Assembly: GCA_002315765.1 (NCBI GenBank)
Contig: DCIE01000022.1
Location: 1-57,501 of the forward strand
From: Ruminococcaceae bacterium UBA1734
GTDB lineage: Bacteria > Bacillota > Clostridia > Oscillospirales > Acutalibacteraceae
Direction: 5' to 3'
DNA length: 57,501 nucleotides
The stretch's first letter is position 1. Each line of letters opens with the position of its first letter. This document shows, piece by piece, positions 1 to 9,000 of the stretch. A program made the translations under genes and the position numbers. The notes beneath the pieces are model-generated. The model worked only from the letters and a program-made list of their open reading frames with translations. It did no database searches and was not told the origin of the DNA.

Positions 1-1
1 G

Positions 2-364
2 GCTATCGGTCTTGTAATTCCTGAGCTTAACGGTAAGCTTATCGGTTCTGCTCAGCGTGTTCCTGTTCCGACAGGTTCTACTACAATTCTTACCGCTGTT
101 GTTAAGGGTGCTGATGTTACTAAGGAAGGCATTAATGCTGCTATGAAGGCTGCTAAATCTGCTTCTTTCGGTTACAATGAAGACCAAATCGTATCTTCCG
201 ATGTTATCGGTATGCGTTACGGTTCACTCTTTGATGCTACTCAAACAATGGTATCAAAGATTGCTGATGACCTTTATGAAGTTCAGGTTGTTTCTTGGTA
301 TGATAACGAGAACAGCTACACTTCTCAGATGGTTCGTACAATTAAGTACTTTGCAGAAATCTAA
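2..364 (+). CDS. gap: Glyceraldehyde-3-phosphate dehydrogenase, C-terminal part (5' end outside window)
   Basis: Only the last 120 codons are present; the reading frame is open from the first bases of the window. The fragment shows the GAPDH catalytic-domain signatures GLVIPELNGKL, an RVPVPTGS segment that lines the phosphate-binding region, and a WYDNE motif close to the C-terminus. GAPDH oxidatively phosphorylates glyceraldehyde-3-phosphate with NAD in cytosolic glycolysis. The catalytic Cys lies upstream of the window and cannot be checked. Codon use is strongly biased to GCT, GGT, GTT and CTT, as expected of a highly expressed gene and unlike most neighbours. A strong terminator follows 22 bases after the stop, so transcription probably ends here. 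The C-terminal tail is SYTSQMVRTIKYFAEI. Confidence 0.95.
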   Translation, partial: AIGLVIPELNGKLIGSAQRVPVPTGSTTILTAVVKGADVTKEGINAAMKAAKSASFGYNEDQIVSSDVIGMRYGSLFDATQTMVSKIADDLYEVQVVSWYDNENSYTSQMVRTIKYFAEI

Positions 365-386
365 TTCTATTTATTAGAGTATTATA

Positions 387-422
387 AAGACCGATTGAGT
401 GAAAACTCAATCGGTCTTTTTT
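387..422 (+). terminator. Rho-independent terminator of gap
   Basis: A perfect 14-bp stem (387-400 with 405-418) closes on a GAAA tetraloop and runs into a T tract at 417-422. It lies 22 bases after the gap stop codon. Confidence 0.93.
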
Positions 423-426
423 GCAT

Positions 427-458
427 AAAAAAACAGTCCTGCGGAAAACTGCAGGACT
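427..458 (-). terminator. Rho-independent terminator of ireB
   Basis: Stem AGTCCTGC (435-442) pairs with GCAGGACT (451-458). The seven A residues at 427-433 give a U tract on the minus-strand transcript. It sits 15 bases past the ireB stop, back to back with the gap terminator. Confidence 0.85.
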
Positions 459-473
459 TAAATACAAGGATTG

Positions 474-731
474 CTAATTTGCAAGGTAATACTTTACCAT
501 ATATTGAAGCAAAGTATCTCTATCCACTTTTCTGATAAGGTTTCTTGCATTGTTGTGCGTTGTGATATAAGTCGGGTCTTCGGACAAAATATAACCTACA
601 ATTTGATTTATGGGATTATATCCTTTTTCCTTTAAAGCACTGTAAACCTCAGTTAAAATTGCTCTTATTTCTCTTTCGGCTTGGTCGCCGATGGAAAATT
701 GCATTGTCTTATCAATTGACTGTCCGTTCAT
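474..731 (-). CDS. ireB: IreB family regulatory phosphoprotein (UPF0297)
   Basis: This 85-residue protein is full length for the family and carries the recognisable family sequence: an N-terminal TMQFSIGD stretch with Thr and Ser, YNPINQIVGYILSEDPTYIT in the middle, and a C-terminal LLQYMVKYYL helix. In Enterococcus faecalis the homologue is a substrate of the PASTA Ser/Thr kinase IreK and negatively controls cephalosporin resistance; the B. subtilis homologue is YrzL. The N-terminal Thr is the likely phosphosite by homology. An AGGTG ribosome binding site precedes the ATG. In many Firmicutes the gene sits beside ruvX (yrrK); here it is alone between its own promoter and terminator. Confidence 0.93.
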   Translation of the reverse strand: MNGQSIDKTMQFSIGDQAEREIRAILTEVYSALKEKGYNPINQIVGYILSEDPTYITTHNNARNLIRKVDRDTLLQYMVKYYLAN

Positions 732-755
732 ACAAAAACACCTCTTCTTTTACTT

Positions 756-784
756 ATTGTATAACTTGTGATTGAAAATATCAA
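756..784 (-). promoter_or_regulatory. Sigma-A-type promoter of ireB
   Basis: On the minus strand, TTGATA (779-784) and TACAAT (756-761) are separated by 17 bases and lie just upstream of the ireB ribosome binding site. Confidence 0.65.
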
Positions 785-791
785 GTACCAA

Positions 792-1934
792 TTATTTCTT
801 AATTACAAACATATATTTTTTACACCATTTGATTTTCGAAAACAACCATATAAATACAATACTGAGGGCAAATGAGACAACCTCAAGAACAATAAGCTTG
901 ACCGACCTTGAAGCATTCCATATTCCGATTTCAAATAAACAGTTTAATGTTTGCATTATACAAATATGAACGAAATATATTCCGAAGGAGATTTCCGAAA
1001 TGTATGTTACAAAGGGGGTATAAAAATGTTTTTTGTCGGAAAATCTACGAAAAATCTCAAATAATCCCGTGGAAACTATTAACACGCCGGTGGAATTATA
1101 CTTAACAACATAATCATAGGTGTTTCCAAATCCCCATTTTTGATAATAACAACAAAGTGCAAATACGAAAAGTGTAACAAAAACAAGAACGAAACTGTTT
1201 ATTTTTTTCAGCAATCCTTTATTTACATAATAACCTATTATGATAAAAAGCAGGAAAGGGCTGAATAAATCAAGTGGTTCGAAAGCAAAGTCCAGTCTAT
1301 CGGCAGAAGAACCTGTTTGTGCTAAAAAAGAATTGTAATTAGGGTATAAATACGAGCCGATAAACACTAACGAACACGAAAGAGCAACATATTTACCGGG
1401 GATTTTATCTATTGTCATAATAATCATAGGTAAGAAAAGATAAATTCCCATAATCATAGGCATATACCACATACTGCCGTTTGTTTTTTGGTTTGTAAAA
1501 CAAAGGGTTAGAATAAGACCTTTTATATCCGAAATAAGATTAAAGTTGCCTTTGTTTGGGATAAAATCGCAAAGCCAAATTTGAATATACATAATAAACA
1601 ACCATATTTCGGTTGCAATAAAAAGCGGTGCAAGATTATGTTTGTAAAATCTTTTTACATCTTCGGCAGTCTCCATCTTTTTATTTAGAAGCAATGCGCC
1701 GGAGAGCATTAGAAAAATAGGAACACCGAGTCTGCTTACTACCTGAATAATTGCAGCAAAATATGAAGACTTTAAACTTAAACCGAAAAAGGTTTCAAAA
1801 TGGTTGGAGCCTATTCCGTATGAACGGTTAACCGCATGATTGAGGGTTATGGAAACAATAGCAAAAAAACGAGCAAAATCATACCAAACAACTCTTTTTT
1901 TTAGCCCGTTTGGTTCCGAATATTTTTCTTTCAA
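792..1934 (-). CDS. Acyltransferase 3 family integral membrane protein
   Basis: A 380-residue polytopic membrane protein of the acyltransferase_3 (OafA/WecH-like) family. It has the N-terminal YDFARFFAIVSITLNHAV segment with the family His, then about ten hydrophobic segments, including VPIFLMLSGALLL and SMWYMPMIMGIYLFLPMI. Family members O- or N-acylate cell-surface sugars or other envelope molecules using a cytosolic acyl donor; the acceptor here is unknown. I place the start at a TTG (1932-1934), six bases after AGGTG. The GTG three codons upstream lies inside that ribosome binding site. The gene appears monocistronic, with its own promoter and a possible operator in between. Confidence 0.83.
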   Translation of the reverse strand: MKEKYSEPNGLKKRVVWYDFARFFAIVSITLNHAVNRSYGIGSNHFETFFGLSLKSSYFAAIIQVVSRLGVPIFLMLSGALLLNKKMETAEDVKRFYKHNLAPLFIATEIWLFIMYIQIWLCDFIPNKGNFNLISDIKGLILTLCFTNQKTNGSMWYMPMIMGIYLFLPMIIMTIDKIPGKYVALSCSLVFIGSYLYPNYNSFLAQTGSSADRLDFAFEPLDLFSPFLLFIIIGYYVNKGLLKKINSFVLVFVTLFVFALCCYYQKWGFGNTYDYVVKYNSTGVLIVSTGLFEIFRRFSDKKHFYTPFVTYISEISFGIYFVHICIMQTLNCLFEIGIWNASRSVKLIVLEVVSFALSIVFIWLFSKIKWCKKYMFVIKK

Positions 1935-1966
1935 TTTATACACCTATTCTCGCAAAATAAACAATC

Positions 1967-1986
1967 AGGTAACATAAATGTAACCT
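1967..1986. promoter_or_regulatory. Interrupted palindrome, possible operator
   Basis: AGGTAACATAAATGTAACCT reads as nested inverted repeats (AGGT..ACCT around ACAT..ATGT) with one mismatched pair. It lies between the promoter -10 box and the acyltransferase start. Two further GTAAC/GTAAT motifs follow at about 1990-2006. A regulator site is inferred only from symmetry. Confidence 0.35.
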
Positions 1987-1997
1987 TTTGTAATTTA

Positions 1998-2027
1998 AGT
2001 GTAACACAATATATAGTATTTAGTCAA
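1998..2027 (-). promoter_or_regulatory. Promoter of the acyltransferase gene
   Basis: TTGACT (2022-2027) and TACACT (1998-2003), read on the minus strand, are 18 bases apart and about 60 bases upstream of the start codon. Confidence 0.5.
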
Positions 2028-2150
2028 GAAATATCTCCAAAATTTGCTAAATTCTTGTATTTAACCGTTTTTTAAGTATTTTTAATACAAAGTACGACCA
2101 AGTGTAAATAATTAATTAACAACACATTATTTCATAATTAAAAAGTTTCT

Positions 2151-2184
2151 AAAAAAAGTAAGCCCCGTTTTTGAGGCTTACTTT
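2151..2184 (-). terminator. Terminator of the lipase-like gene
   Basis: A 9-bp stem (2156-2164 with 2175-2183) with a ten-base loop is followed on the minus strand by a U tract (A residues 2151-2157). It starts 12 bases after the stop of the lipase-like gene. Confidence 0.85.
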
Positions 2185-2195
2185 TACTATAAAAA

Positions 2196-4061
2196 TTAAT
2201 TTGTTTTCTTGGTTGTTCCTTTATAATAGTCCCAATATGTTATTCTACCCTCGGAATCGGTTATTCTAATGTAAATATGACCGATGCTTGAAGTGGTGGA
2301 GAATGTGCTACCGGTGGTCCAACTGCTTAGTTTTGATGTTCTCCATGCCACATTTTGAACAGGTAAATCAGATGTTGGGCTTATTGAAACATTGTTTTTA
2401 GTTACAGTTGTTTTAATGAAAAGAATCTTTTTAACGGTCTTTGTTTGAGAAATATCAACACCTACACCTGTTACTTTGCCGGCATCCACATTTGGGTTAT
2501 AATTTATATCCATAGCTTGTAACCAAGAACGGCATTGTGCCGGATAGTGAGGGTTAAACATAATGCTTATGTTTTCCAAAAGTGAGAAAATCTCTGTGCC
2601 TCCGTAAAGTGTAACATCAGCCAAAATAGCATTTACTGCCAACGGAATAGCATCAACCAATTCTTCTCCTAAATCGCCGTAAACACTTGAATCTAAACCG
2701 CATTTTGACACAACATCGTTAATAATATCCTGTAAAATAGAGGATAAATATGATTTCTTGCCTGAAAGGGCAGCCATTAAAATGTCGGTTTTCTTTTCAT
2801 TGATTTGAGAGGATAAAACACTTTTTACAATAGTAAATGTATCGGAAGAATATTTTCCTCCCAAGGTCTCAGAAAGTAACAATCTAAGTGGCTTTTGAAG
2901 CTTGTTAGTATAATTCTTTCGAGAGCCGACTCCTATTGTCAAAACCGTAAAGGTATCACTCCAAACATCACTCATTGTTTTAGTGCTGTTCTTTGTTATC
3001 ATTTTTATTGCGGTATTGAAGTCAACACCGTCCCAAACATAACTGCCGTTCACCTTTTTCCAAGAGCCTAATTTTGAAAGTGTCGAAATACTGACATTTA
3101 GCTTTTTGGCTTGGAACTTTTCGGTGGCAAAAATTCTTTTTCCGTTTTCGTCAACCGTTGCAAAACTGTCGGGCAAAAATGTTAAAGCGGTGTCAAACAA
3201 CTTTGTGTTGCTTGATGTACGAGTTTCGGGGATAATTTCCTCGTCGGTACCGTAACGGATAAAATTCCAATCTTTTGGTGCAACCTTTGTTACCAAATCG
3301 TTTGAAGAAATTATATTATGTATATTTGTAAAGCTTCTTGCTTTGCTTAAGGAAACCGTGGAGGTATTGGCGCCTGCCGGTGTTTCAAAGGTGTAAGCAT
3401 ATATGTTTTCCTTATTAACCGATACAGTACCTATTTTTTGGGATTCGGAAAAATGACCTGCTACAAGATTGGCAACAGCGGCACCACGGCTGTAACCCAC
3501 AATCCAAACCTTTAAATTATCATAAAAGTTCTTTGAGTATTTAGCAACATATTCCTTTGCAAAATTTTCTATTGTTTTTGCTGCTGTCGAAAAACCTGCT
3601 GCTTCTCCAGAGGCGCCTAAAGTAAAGTTTCCTGCCCACTCGGCACCGTAATTAGTACTGCGTGGAACGATAGCCAATAAAGTGCTTTTAACTCCGTTTA
3701 AGTCTATGGTCTTATAAGCCATTGCAACACCCATAGTATCGGTACCGGGTACAGTGGTGAAATCTTTATTCACTTCAAATTTGTCAAAACCTATTTGTCC
3801 TAATAATTCTCGGGCATTACAAGATTGGTTTTCTCCCTTACCGGAAGCGGAACCGGATTCGGCTAACCAAAAGGACATTGTGGAAAGTGATGGCAAATAT
3901 TCCGATGCATCAATTGAAAAATAACTGTCTCTGTAATAATACTTTGACTCCGATGAAGGTACAACACCATCTACAACTGCGGTGTTTCCCTGTCCGTAAG
4001 CACAGACAGTAACCGAAAACACCATTAATACTGATAATAAAAATGCAATAATTTTTTTCAT
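2196..4061 (-). CDS. Secreted lipase-like alpha/beta hydrolase
   Basis: A 621-residue exported protein. Residues 1-23 form a signal peptide (MKKIIAFLLSVLMVFSVTVC...). A GYSRG nucleophile elbow at about residues 189-193 sits in VWIVGYSRGAAVANLVA, matching class 3 lipase-like hydrolases; Ser191 is the presumed nucleophile. The segment after it contains an ETPAG motif and several candidate Asp and His residues for the triad, but I cannot assign them. The C-terminal 200 residues resemble no domain I recognise. The ATG at 4059-4061 is chosen because GGAG precedes it and because the upstream in-frame extension runs through the promoter. Substrate unknown: lipid ester or cell-surface ester is inference. 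Confidence 0.8.
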   Translation of the reverse strand: MKKIIAFLLSVLMVFSVTVCAYGQGNTAVVDGVVPSSESKYYYRDSYFSIDASEYLPSLSTMSFWLAESGSASGKGENQSCNARELLGQIGFDKFEVNKDFTTVPGTDTMGVAMAYKTIDLNGVKSTLLAIVPRSTNYGAEWAGNFTLGASGEAAGFSTAAKTIENFAKEYVAKYSKNFYDNLKVWIVGYSRGAAVANLVAGHFSESQKIGTVSVNKENIYAYTFETPAGANTSTVSLSKARSFTNIHNIISSNDLVTKVAPKDWNFIRYGTDEEIIPETRTSSNTKLFDTALTFLPDSFATVDENGKRIFATEKFQAKKLNVSISTLSKLGSWKKVNGSYVWDGVDFNTAIKMITKNSTKTMSDVWSDTFTVLTIGVGSRKNYTNKLQKPLRLLLSETLGGKYSSDTFTIVKSVLSSQINEKKTDILMAALSGKKSYLSSILQDIINDVVSKCGLDSSVYGDLGEELVDAIPLAVNAILADVTLYGGTEIFSLLENISIMFNPHYPAQCRSWLQAMDINYNPNVDAGKVTGVGVDISQTKTVKKILFIKTTVTKNNVSISPTSDLPVQNVAWRTSKLSSWTTGSTFSTTSSIGHIYIRITDSEGRITYWDYYKGTTKKTN

Positions 4062-4101
4062 GTTATCACTCCGATTTTTAATAATTTTTTCCATTATTAT
4101 C

Positions 4102-4130
4102 ATTATAATACCAACAATTCCGAATTTCAA
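4102..4130 (-). promoter_or_regulatory. Promoter of the lipase-like gene
   Basis: TTGAAA (4125-4130) and TATAAT (4102-4107) on the minus strand have a 17-base spacer. The position rules out translation starting upstream of 4061. Confidence 0.75.
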
Positions 4131-4230
4131 GAAAAATAATTTTTAATCATTCGGTAAATACTCGGTCTTTTTTATCTTTTCCGTAATTATTAAAACCGCT
4201 TTAATCAGTCGAGCCGGTATTTTGTATAGT

Positions 4231-5904
4231 TTAATTTTTCCAAGATATTTTTTTAAGAAGCGGTAAAAAATTGTTTCTTTCGGCATTTGTTTTATCTACA
4301 CTGACACCGCTAACAGGATTATAAAAATATTGATAGCAGAAGTACGATACTCCGGTACAGTAAGACAGGGAACCGGTAACCTCTAAACAGCGTTTTAACA
4401 CATCCTTGTTTTTTGACCACTCGTTTTTCCCTTTTCCGGCTCTTGAATCAACACCGCTGAGTGCTTTGCCGAGGCTCATTCCCACCAACAACTTCACTCC
4501 GCTTTCTTTCGAAATCATATCGTTCCAACTATTGCTTACTTTAGAAAAATCGAAGGTTTCATGCTCTAAACCGAAATATACCTGCGGACATATATAATCC
4601 ACATATCCGGTTTTGCTACACCACAAATATACATCGGCATACTGTTTGTTGTATACCGTATCCACATTTCCTTCGGGACTTATTCCGTAAAGGTAGGAGG
4701 ATTTTACTGATTTTACGGTTTGGTAGATTGATTTAACCAACTTGTTTAAACAAGAACGGCGAAAATCCGCAACACTTAATTTTCCTCCTGACTTTTGATA
4801 ATTGTCGTAAGCTGCACTGTCAAAGGAAGCTGCCGTTGTGGGATAAAAATAATCGTCCATATGAAGTCCGTCAAAGGAATACTTTGTCATAATCTCTTTG
4901 GTACCTTTTACAATTAGATTTCTCACATCGGAATAGGCGGGACTTAAATACCATCTTCCGTCTACACGAACAATGTATTTTCCCTTTAATTCGGCATTGT
5001 TATACCATTGTTTAATTTGATATTTGTTTGGGATTTTTTTAATTTGTGCATCGGTTACCGAACGCAATGGATTTATCCAAGCGTGAATAGAAAGTCCTTT
5101 GTTATGAGCCTCCTTTACAAGTATTGAAATAGGGTCATACGAAAAAGAATTTCCGTATTCGCCCACTGCGAAAGCAGAAGGCGGAAAATAGTCCGAGGGA
5201 TAAATGCTGTCGGCATTAGGGCGAACCTGGACAAATATTGTATTAAATCCGCAATTTTTAATGTTTTTCAAAACAACCGAAATAAGCGATTTGTATTCGG
5301 ATATACTTCTTTGTTTGCCGTTATTACAGTAAATTTCACTGCAGTCATATTGTGAAAGCCAAATACACTTCATATCCGAATAGGCGTAGTTATTTTGAGA
5401 TTTTTGGTTTTTTTGTTGAGACGAAGTTGCTTGAACCTTTTTTGAAAATGTTTTGGAAGCTGTTTTCGAAGTCGTCTTTTTAGAAGCGGGTTTTGAAGAG
5501 GATATTTTTTCGGAAGATGTTTTTTTAGAGACAGTTACGGCCTTTTTACTTGAAACAACGGATACGGTTTTACTTGCCGTGCTTTTTACGGAAGACTTTT
5601 TTGATGCAACCGATTGAACCGATTTTTTTGATGACGAGTCGGAAACTATGGGTTTCGAGGAGGGCTTTGTCGAAACGCTTAGAGTTGATACGCTTTCCGA
5701 AGAAACATTAGAAAAATCAGAGACGGTAGAGTCTTCCGTGAAGCTTTGGGCAATATCAGAGCTTTCTTGCGGAATGTCAATATGGGTTGTATCGGAATAA
5801 TCCGATAACAACGATTCTTTTGTTTTGCAACCGGAAACAAAAAAAGAAATCATAACTGCAACAACGAGTAGTTTGAAAAATAAAGATTTATTTTTACTTG
5901 CCAT
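4231..5904 (-). CDS. Family 10-like glycosyl hydrolase (GHL10/DUF187) lipoprotein
   Basis: A 557-residue lipoprotein: a hydrophobic leader ending in the lipobox FVSGC (Cys26), a roughly 140-residue linker of Ser, Lys and Thr, then a TIM-barrel-like domain from about residue 175 to the end. The barrel shows GFNTIFVQVRPNADSIYPSDYFP-type text, HAWINPLR, FDGLHMDDYFYP and YICPQVYFG, the hallmarks of the YngK/GHL10 family of putative surface glycosidases. Family members are thought to act on envelope or extracellular polysaccharides; the true substrate is not known. The Asp pair in HMDDYF is the likely catalytic region by family position. AAGGGGG lies about ten bases before the ATG. The basic Ser-rich linker would span the cell wall. 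Confidence 0.87.
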   Translation of the reverse strand: MASKNKSLFFKLLVVAVMISFFVSGCKTKESLLSDYSDTTHIDIPQESSDIAQSFTEDSTVSDFSNVSSESVSTLSVSTKPSSKPIVSDSSSKKSVQSVASKKSSVKSTASKTVSVVSSKKAVTVSKKTSSEKISSSKPASKKTTSKTASKTFSKKVQATSSQQKNQKSQNNYAYSDMKCIWLSQYDCSEIYCNNGKQRSISEYKSLISVVLKNIKNCGFNTIFVQVRPNADSIYPSDYFPPSAFAVGEYGNSFSYDPISILVKEAHNKGLSIHAWINPLRSVTDAQIKKIPNKYQIKQWYNNAELKGKYIVRVDGRWYLSPAYSDVRNLIVKGTKEIMTKYSFDGLHMDDYFYPTTAASFDSAAYDNYQKSGGKLSVADFRRSCLNKLVKSIYQTVKSVKSSYLYGISPEGNVDTVYNKQYADVYLWCSKTGYVDYICPQVYFGLEHETFDFSKVSNSWNDMISKESGVKLLVGMSLGKALSGVDSRAGKGKNEWSKNKDVLKRCLEVTGSLSYCTGVSYFCYQYFYNPVSGVSVDKTNAERNNFLPLLKKISWKN

Positions 5905-5962
5905 AACTTAAGACCCCCTTAAATCAATTATTTGTAGTACTTCTTAATGTTTAATAATAAAT

Positions 5963-5991
5963 ATTGTAACAATTATCCACAAATAAAACAA
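5963..5991 (-). promoter_or_regulatory. Promoter of the GHL10 lipoprotein gene
   Basis: TTGTTT (5986-5991) and TACAAT (5963-5968) on the minus strand are 17 bases apart. It diverges from the promoter of the giant surface protein 38 bases away. Confidence 0.6.
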
Positions 5992-6028
5992 GTTTTTCAT
6001 AATAATATGTCGAAAACGCAAAAAAATA

Positions 6029-6057
6029 TTGCAAATAGTTGGAAAATATTGTATAAT
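6029..6057 (+). promoter_or_regulatory. Promoter of the giant Big_2 protein
   Basis: TTGCAA (6029-6034), a 17-base spacer and TATAAT (6052-6057) lie about 30 bases before the start codon. Confidence 0.75.
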
Positions 6058-6088
6058 ATTTTAAAATATAGTCTTGGAGGGTTTGTTA

Positions 6089-9000
6089 ATGAAAAAAGTC
6101 ATCAAAAAGCTAAGTTTGTTTTTGGCTGTTCTTATGTTGATGGGCAGTTGTTTCGTGGAAGGCGTGTTTTTCACACCCATAAATGTTTCTGCCGCTTCAA
6201 AGAGCACAGTTAAAGTGCAGTCAATTACCCTGAACAAAAAAACCGCAACGGTTTTAGCAGGTAAAAAATTGACTCTTAAGGCCACCGTAAAACCGAAAAG
6301 CAGTGCGAAAAAGGTTTTATGGAAAACATCAAACAAAAAAATAGCTACTGTAAGTTCAAATGGTGTTGTTACCGCAAAATCGGCAGGTAAAGCAAGTATC
6401 ACCGCTTATTTTAAAGGCAGTAGCAAGAAGGCTGTTTGTAAGATTACGGTAAACAGACCTGTATCTAAGATTTCGCTTAAAAGCACAAATTTAAGTTTGT
6501 TTATCGGAAAAACATATAAAATTCAAGCCACCGTTACACCTAAAAATGCTTCGAATAAAGCGCTTAAATATACAAGCAGCAACACCAAAATTGCCACTGT
6601 TTCTTCTTCGGGAACAGTAACCGCAAAGGGTGTAGGAAAGGCAAAAATAACCGTTACCGCAAAAGACGGAAGCGGCAAAAAAACCACCTTGAATGTAACT
6701 GTCAACCGTCCTGTTAGTTCGGTTGCCGTTAAATCCGCAACAATTGAGTTATTTGTAGGAAAAACCCAAAATATCACTACTACCGTTACTCCGAGTAACG
6801 CATCGAATAAGGCTGTAAGTTATACAAGCGGAAATACTAAAATTGCTACTGTCTCTTCTTCCGGTGTCGTAACCGCCAAAAGTGCCGGTACAACTAAGAT
6901 TACTGTTACCGCCAAAGACGGAAGCGGTAAAAAAGCAACCGTAAATGTTACGGTTAAAACGCCGGTTAATTCGGTTAAATTAAGGTCGGAAAGTATAGCA
7001 ATATTCGTAGGAAAAACCGCAAGTGCAAATGCTAAGGTTGAACCGGGCAATGCAACAAATAAAAGTTTAAGCTATGTAAGTAGCGATACATCAATTGCCA
7101 CAGTTGATCAAAATGGTATTATCACCGCTGTTAGCGCAGGTACCGCAAATATTACAATTACTGCCAAGGACGGAAGCGGAAAGAGTGCCGTTTTAAGTGT
7201 GGCAGTAAAGGTTCCGGTTAACAGCATTGATAATCAACCGGTTGCTGTTTCCTTATTCGTAAGCAAAACACAGCAAATCACCTCAACGGTTTTGCCGGTT
7301 GACGCATCGGATAAGTCATTAAAATACGAAAGCGAAGACGAGACTGTTGCTACCGTTAATGAAAACGGCTTAATTACTGCTGTGAAAGCAGGAACTACAA
7401 AAATCAAAGTATCTGCCAAAGACGGAAGCGATATATCCGCACAAATTGATGTAACCGTAACCGTTCCCGTGGGAAATATAGCTGTTGATTCTTCCGATGT
7501 CAATGTAATGATAGGAAAAACAAAGAGCATAGAAACCACAGTTACACCTGAAAATGCGACAGATAATAGACTTTCTTTTGAAAGTAGTAATACATCCGTT
7601 GCCACAGTTGACCAAAACGGCGTTATTACCGCTGTTAGCGAAGGTACGGCAAATATTACAATTACTGCCAAGGACGGAAGCGGAAAGAGTGCCGTTGTCA
7701 GTGTAAGGAGTACAATTCCCGTTAGCAGTATAGGAGTAGAAAAATCATCTGTTTCATTGTTTGTAAGTAAGACAATGAATATCAGCACCACTGTATCACC
7801 TATAAATGCATGGGATAAGTCATTAAAATACGAGAGCAGTGATACATCCGTTGCTACCGTAAGTTCAACAGGAACCATAACCGCTGTCAGCAAAGGTAAT
7901 GCTACAATTACCGTTTCGGCAAAAGACGGAAGCGGAGTATCCACCGAAATTGCCGTAACAGTTACTATTCCGGTAAGTACTATCGAAGTTGATTCTTCCT
8001 CTTTCAGTTTAATGGCAGGAAAAACAAAGAGTATTGTAACCACAGTTTCACCTGAATATGCAACAGATAAGGGACTTTCTTTTGAAAGTAGTAATACATC
8101 CGTTGCCACAGTTGACCAAAACGGCGTCATTACCGCTGTTAGCGCAGGTACGGCAAATATTACAATTACTGCCAAGGATGGAAGCGGAGTATCGAAAGTA
8201 ATTTCATTGAATGTATTGCAACCTGTTACAGGTATAAGCATTTCTCCCACATCCGTATCTTTGACAAAGGGTGCAACCAAGTCGATTTCGGTTAATGTTT
8301 CCCCTGAAAATGCCTATAACAAGGCATTTACCGTAACTTCTGATGACACTGATATTGCTACTGTTTCGGATGACGGAACAATAACGGCGGTAAATTTAGG
8401 TACAACAACCGTTACATTTAAGACAGTTGACGGTGAAAAGACTGCTGTATGCAGTGTGTCTGTAATTGATAATCAAGGTGAAAAAACCGTTACCAACCAA
8501 ACCGAGTTGAATACCGCCTTGGCTAATAAAAATATCAGCAGAGTTATTGTTGATACCAATGAACAACTCACCTTAAATATTGCTCAGGGTACATATACAG
8601 ATAAGGACATAATAGTAAATGCTCCTAATCTTCATATGGATAATTACGGTAATTTCAATTCAATTGATATTAAAGCAATAGGTCCTAATTCTTGGAAAGA
8701 GTTTGCTAACGGAAATGTTTTGAATGTAGGTGCTCCTTCGGCAAAGGTAATTATTACCGAGGATGCCAGTGCATCTTTGAATATGATTGAAGGTGCCGGA
8801 GATGTTAATATCATTAATGACGGCGTTATTAATCAGCTTAATATTCAAACTCCGACAAATTTGAATATTTCGGGTGATTCAACACAAAACAATGTGCCGG
8901 TAAGAATAACCGAAAACGCCGAGAATACAAACATAAATACCGAGCAACCTCTTAACATTAATACCGATGCTCCGGTAAATTTGAATATCGGCTTGGGTGC

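Noticed and set aside
7234..8280. Long minus-strand open frame of 348 codons opposite the Big_2 repeats
   Set aside because: It mirrors a repetitive coding strand with low stop frequency on the reverse, has no ribosome binding site, and encodes a Val/Leu/Phe-rich pattern that repeats with the Big_2 period.
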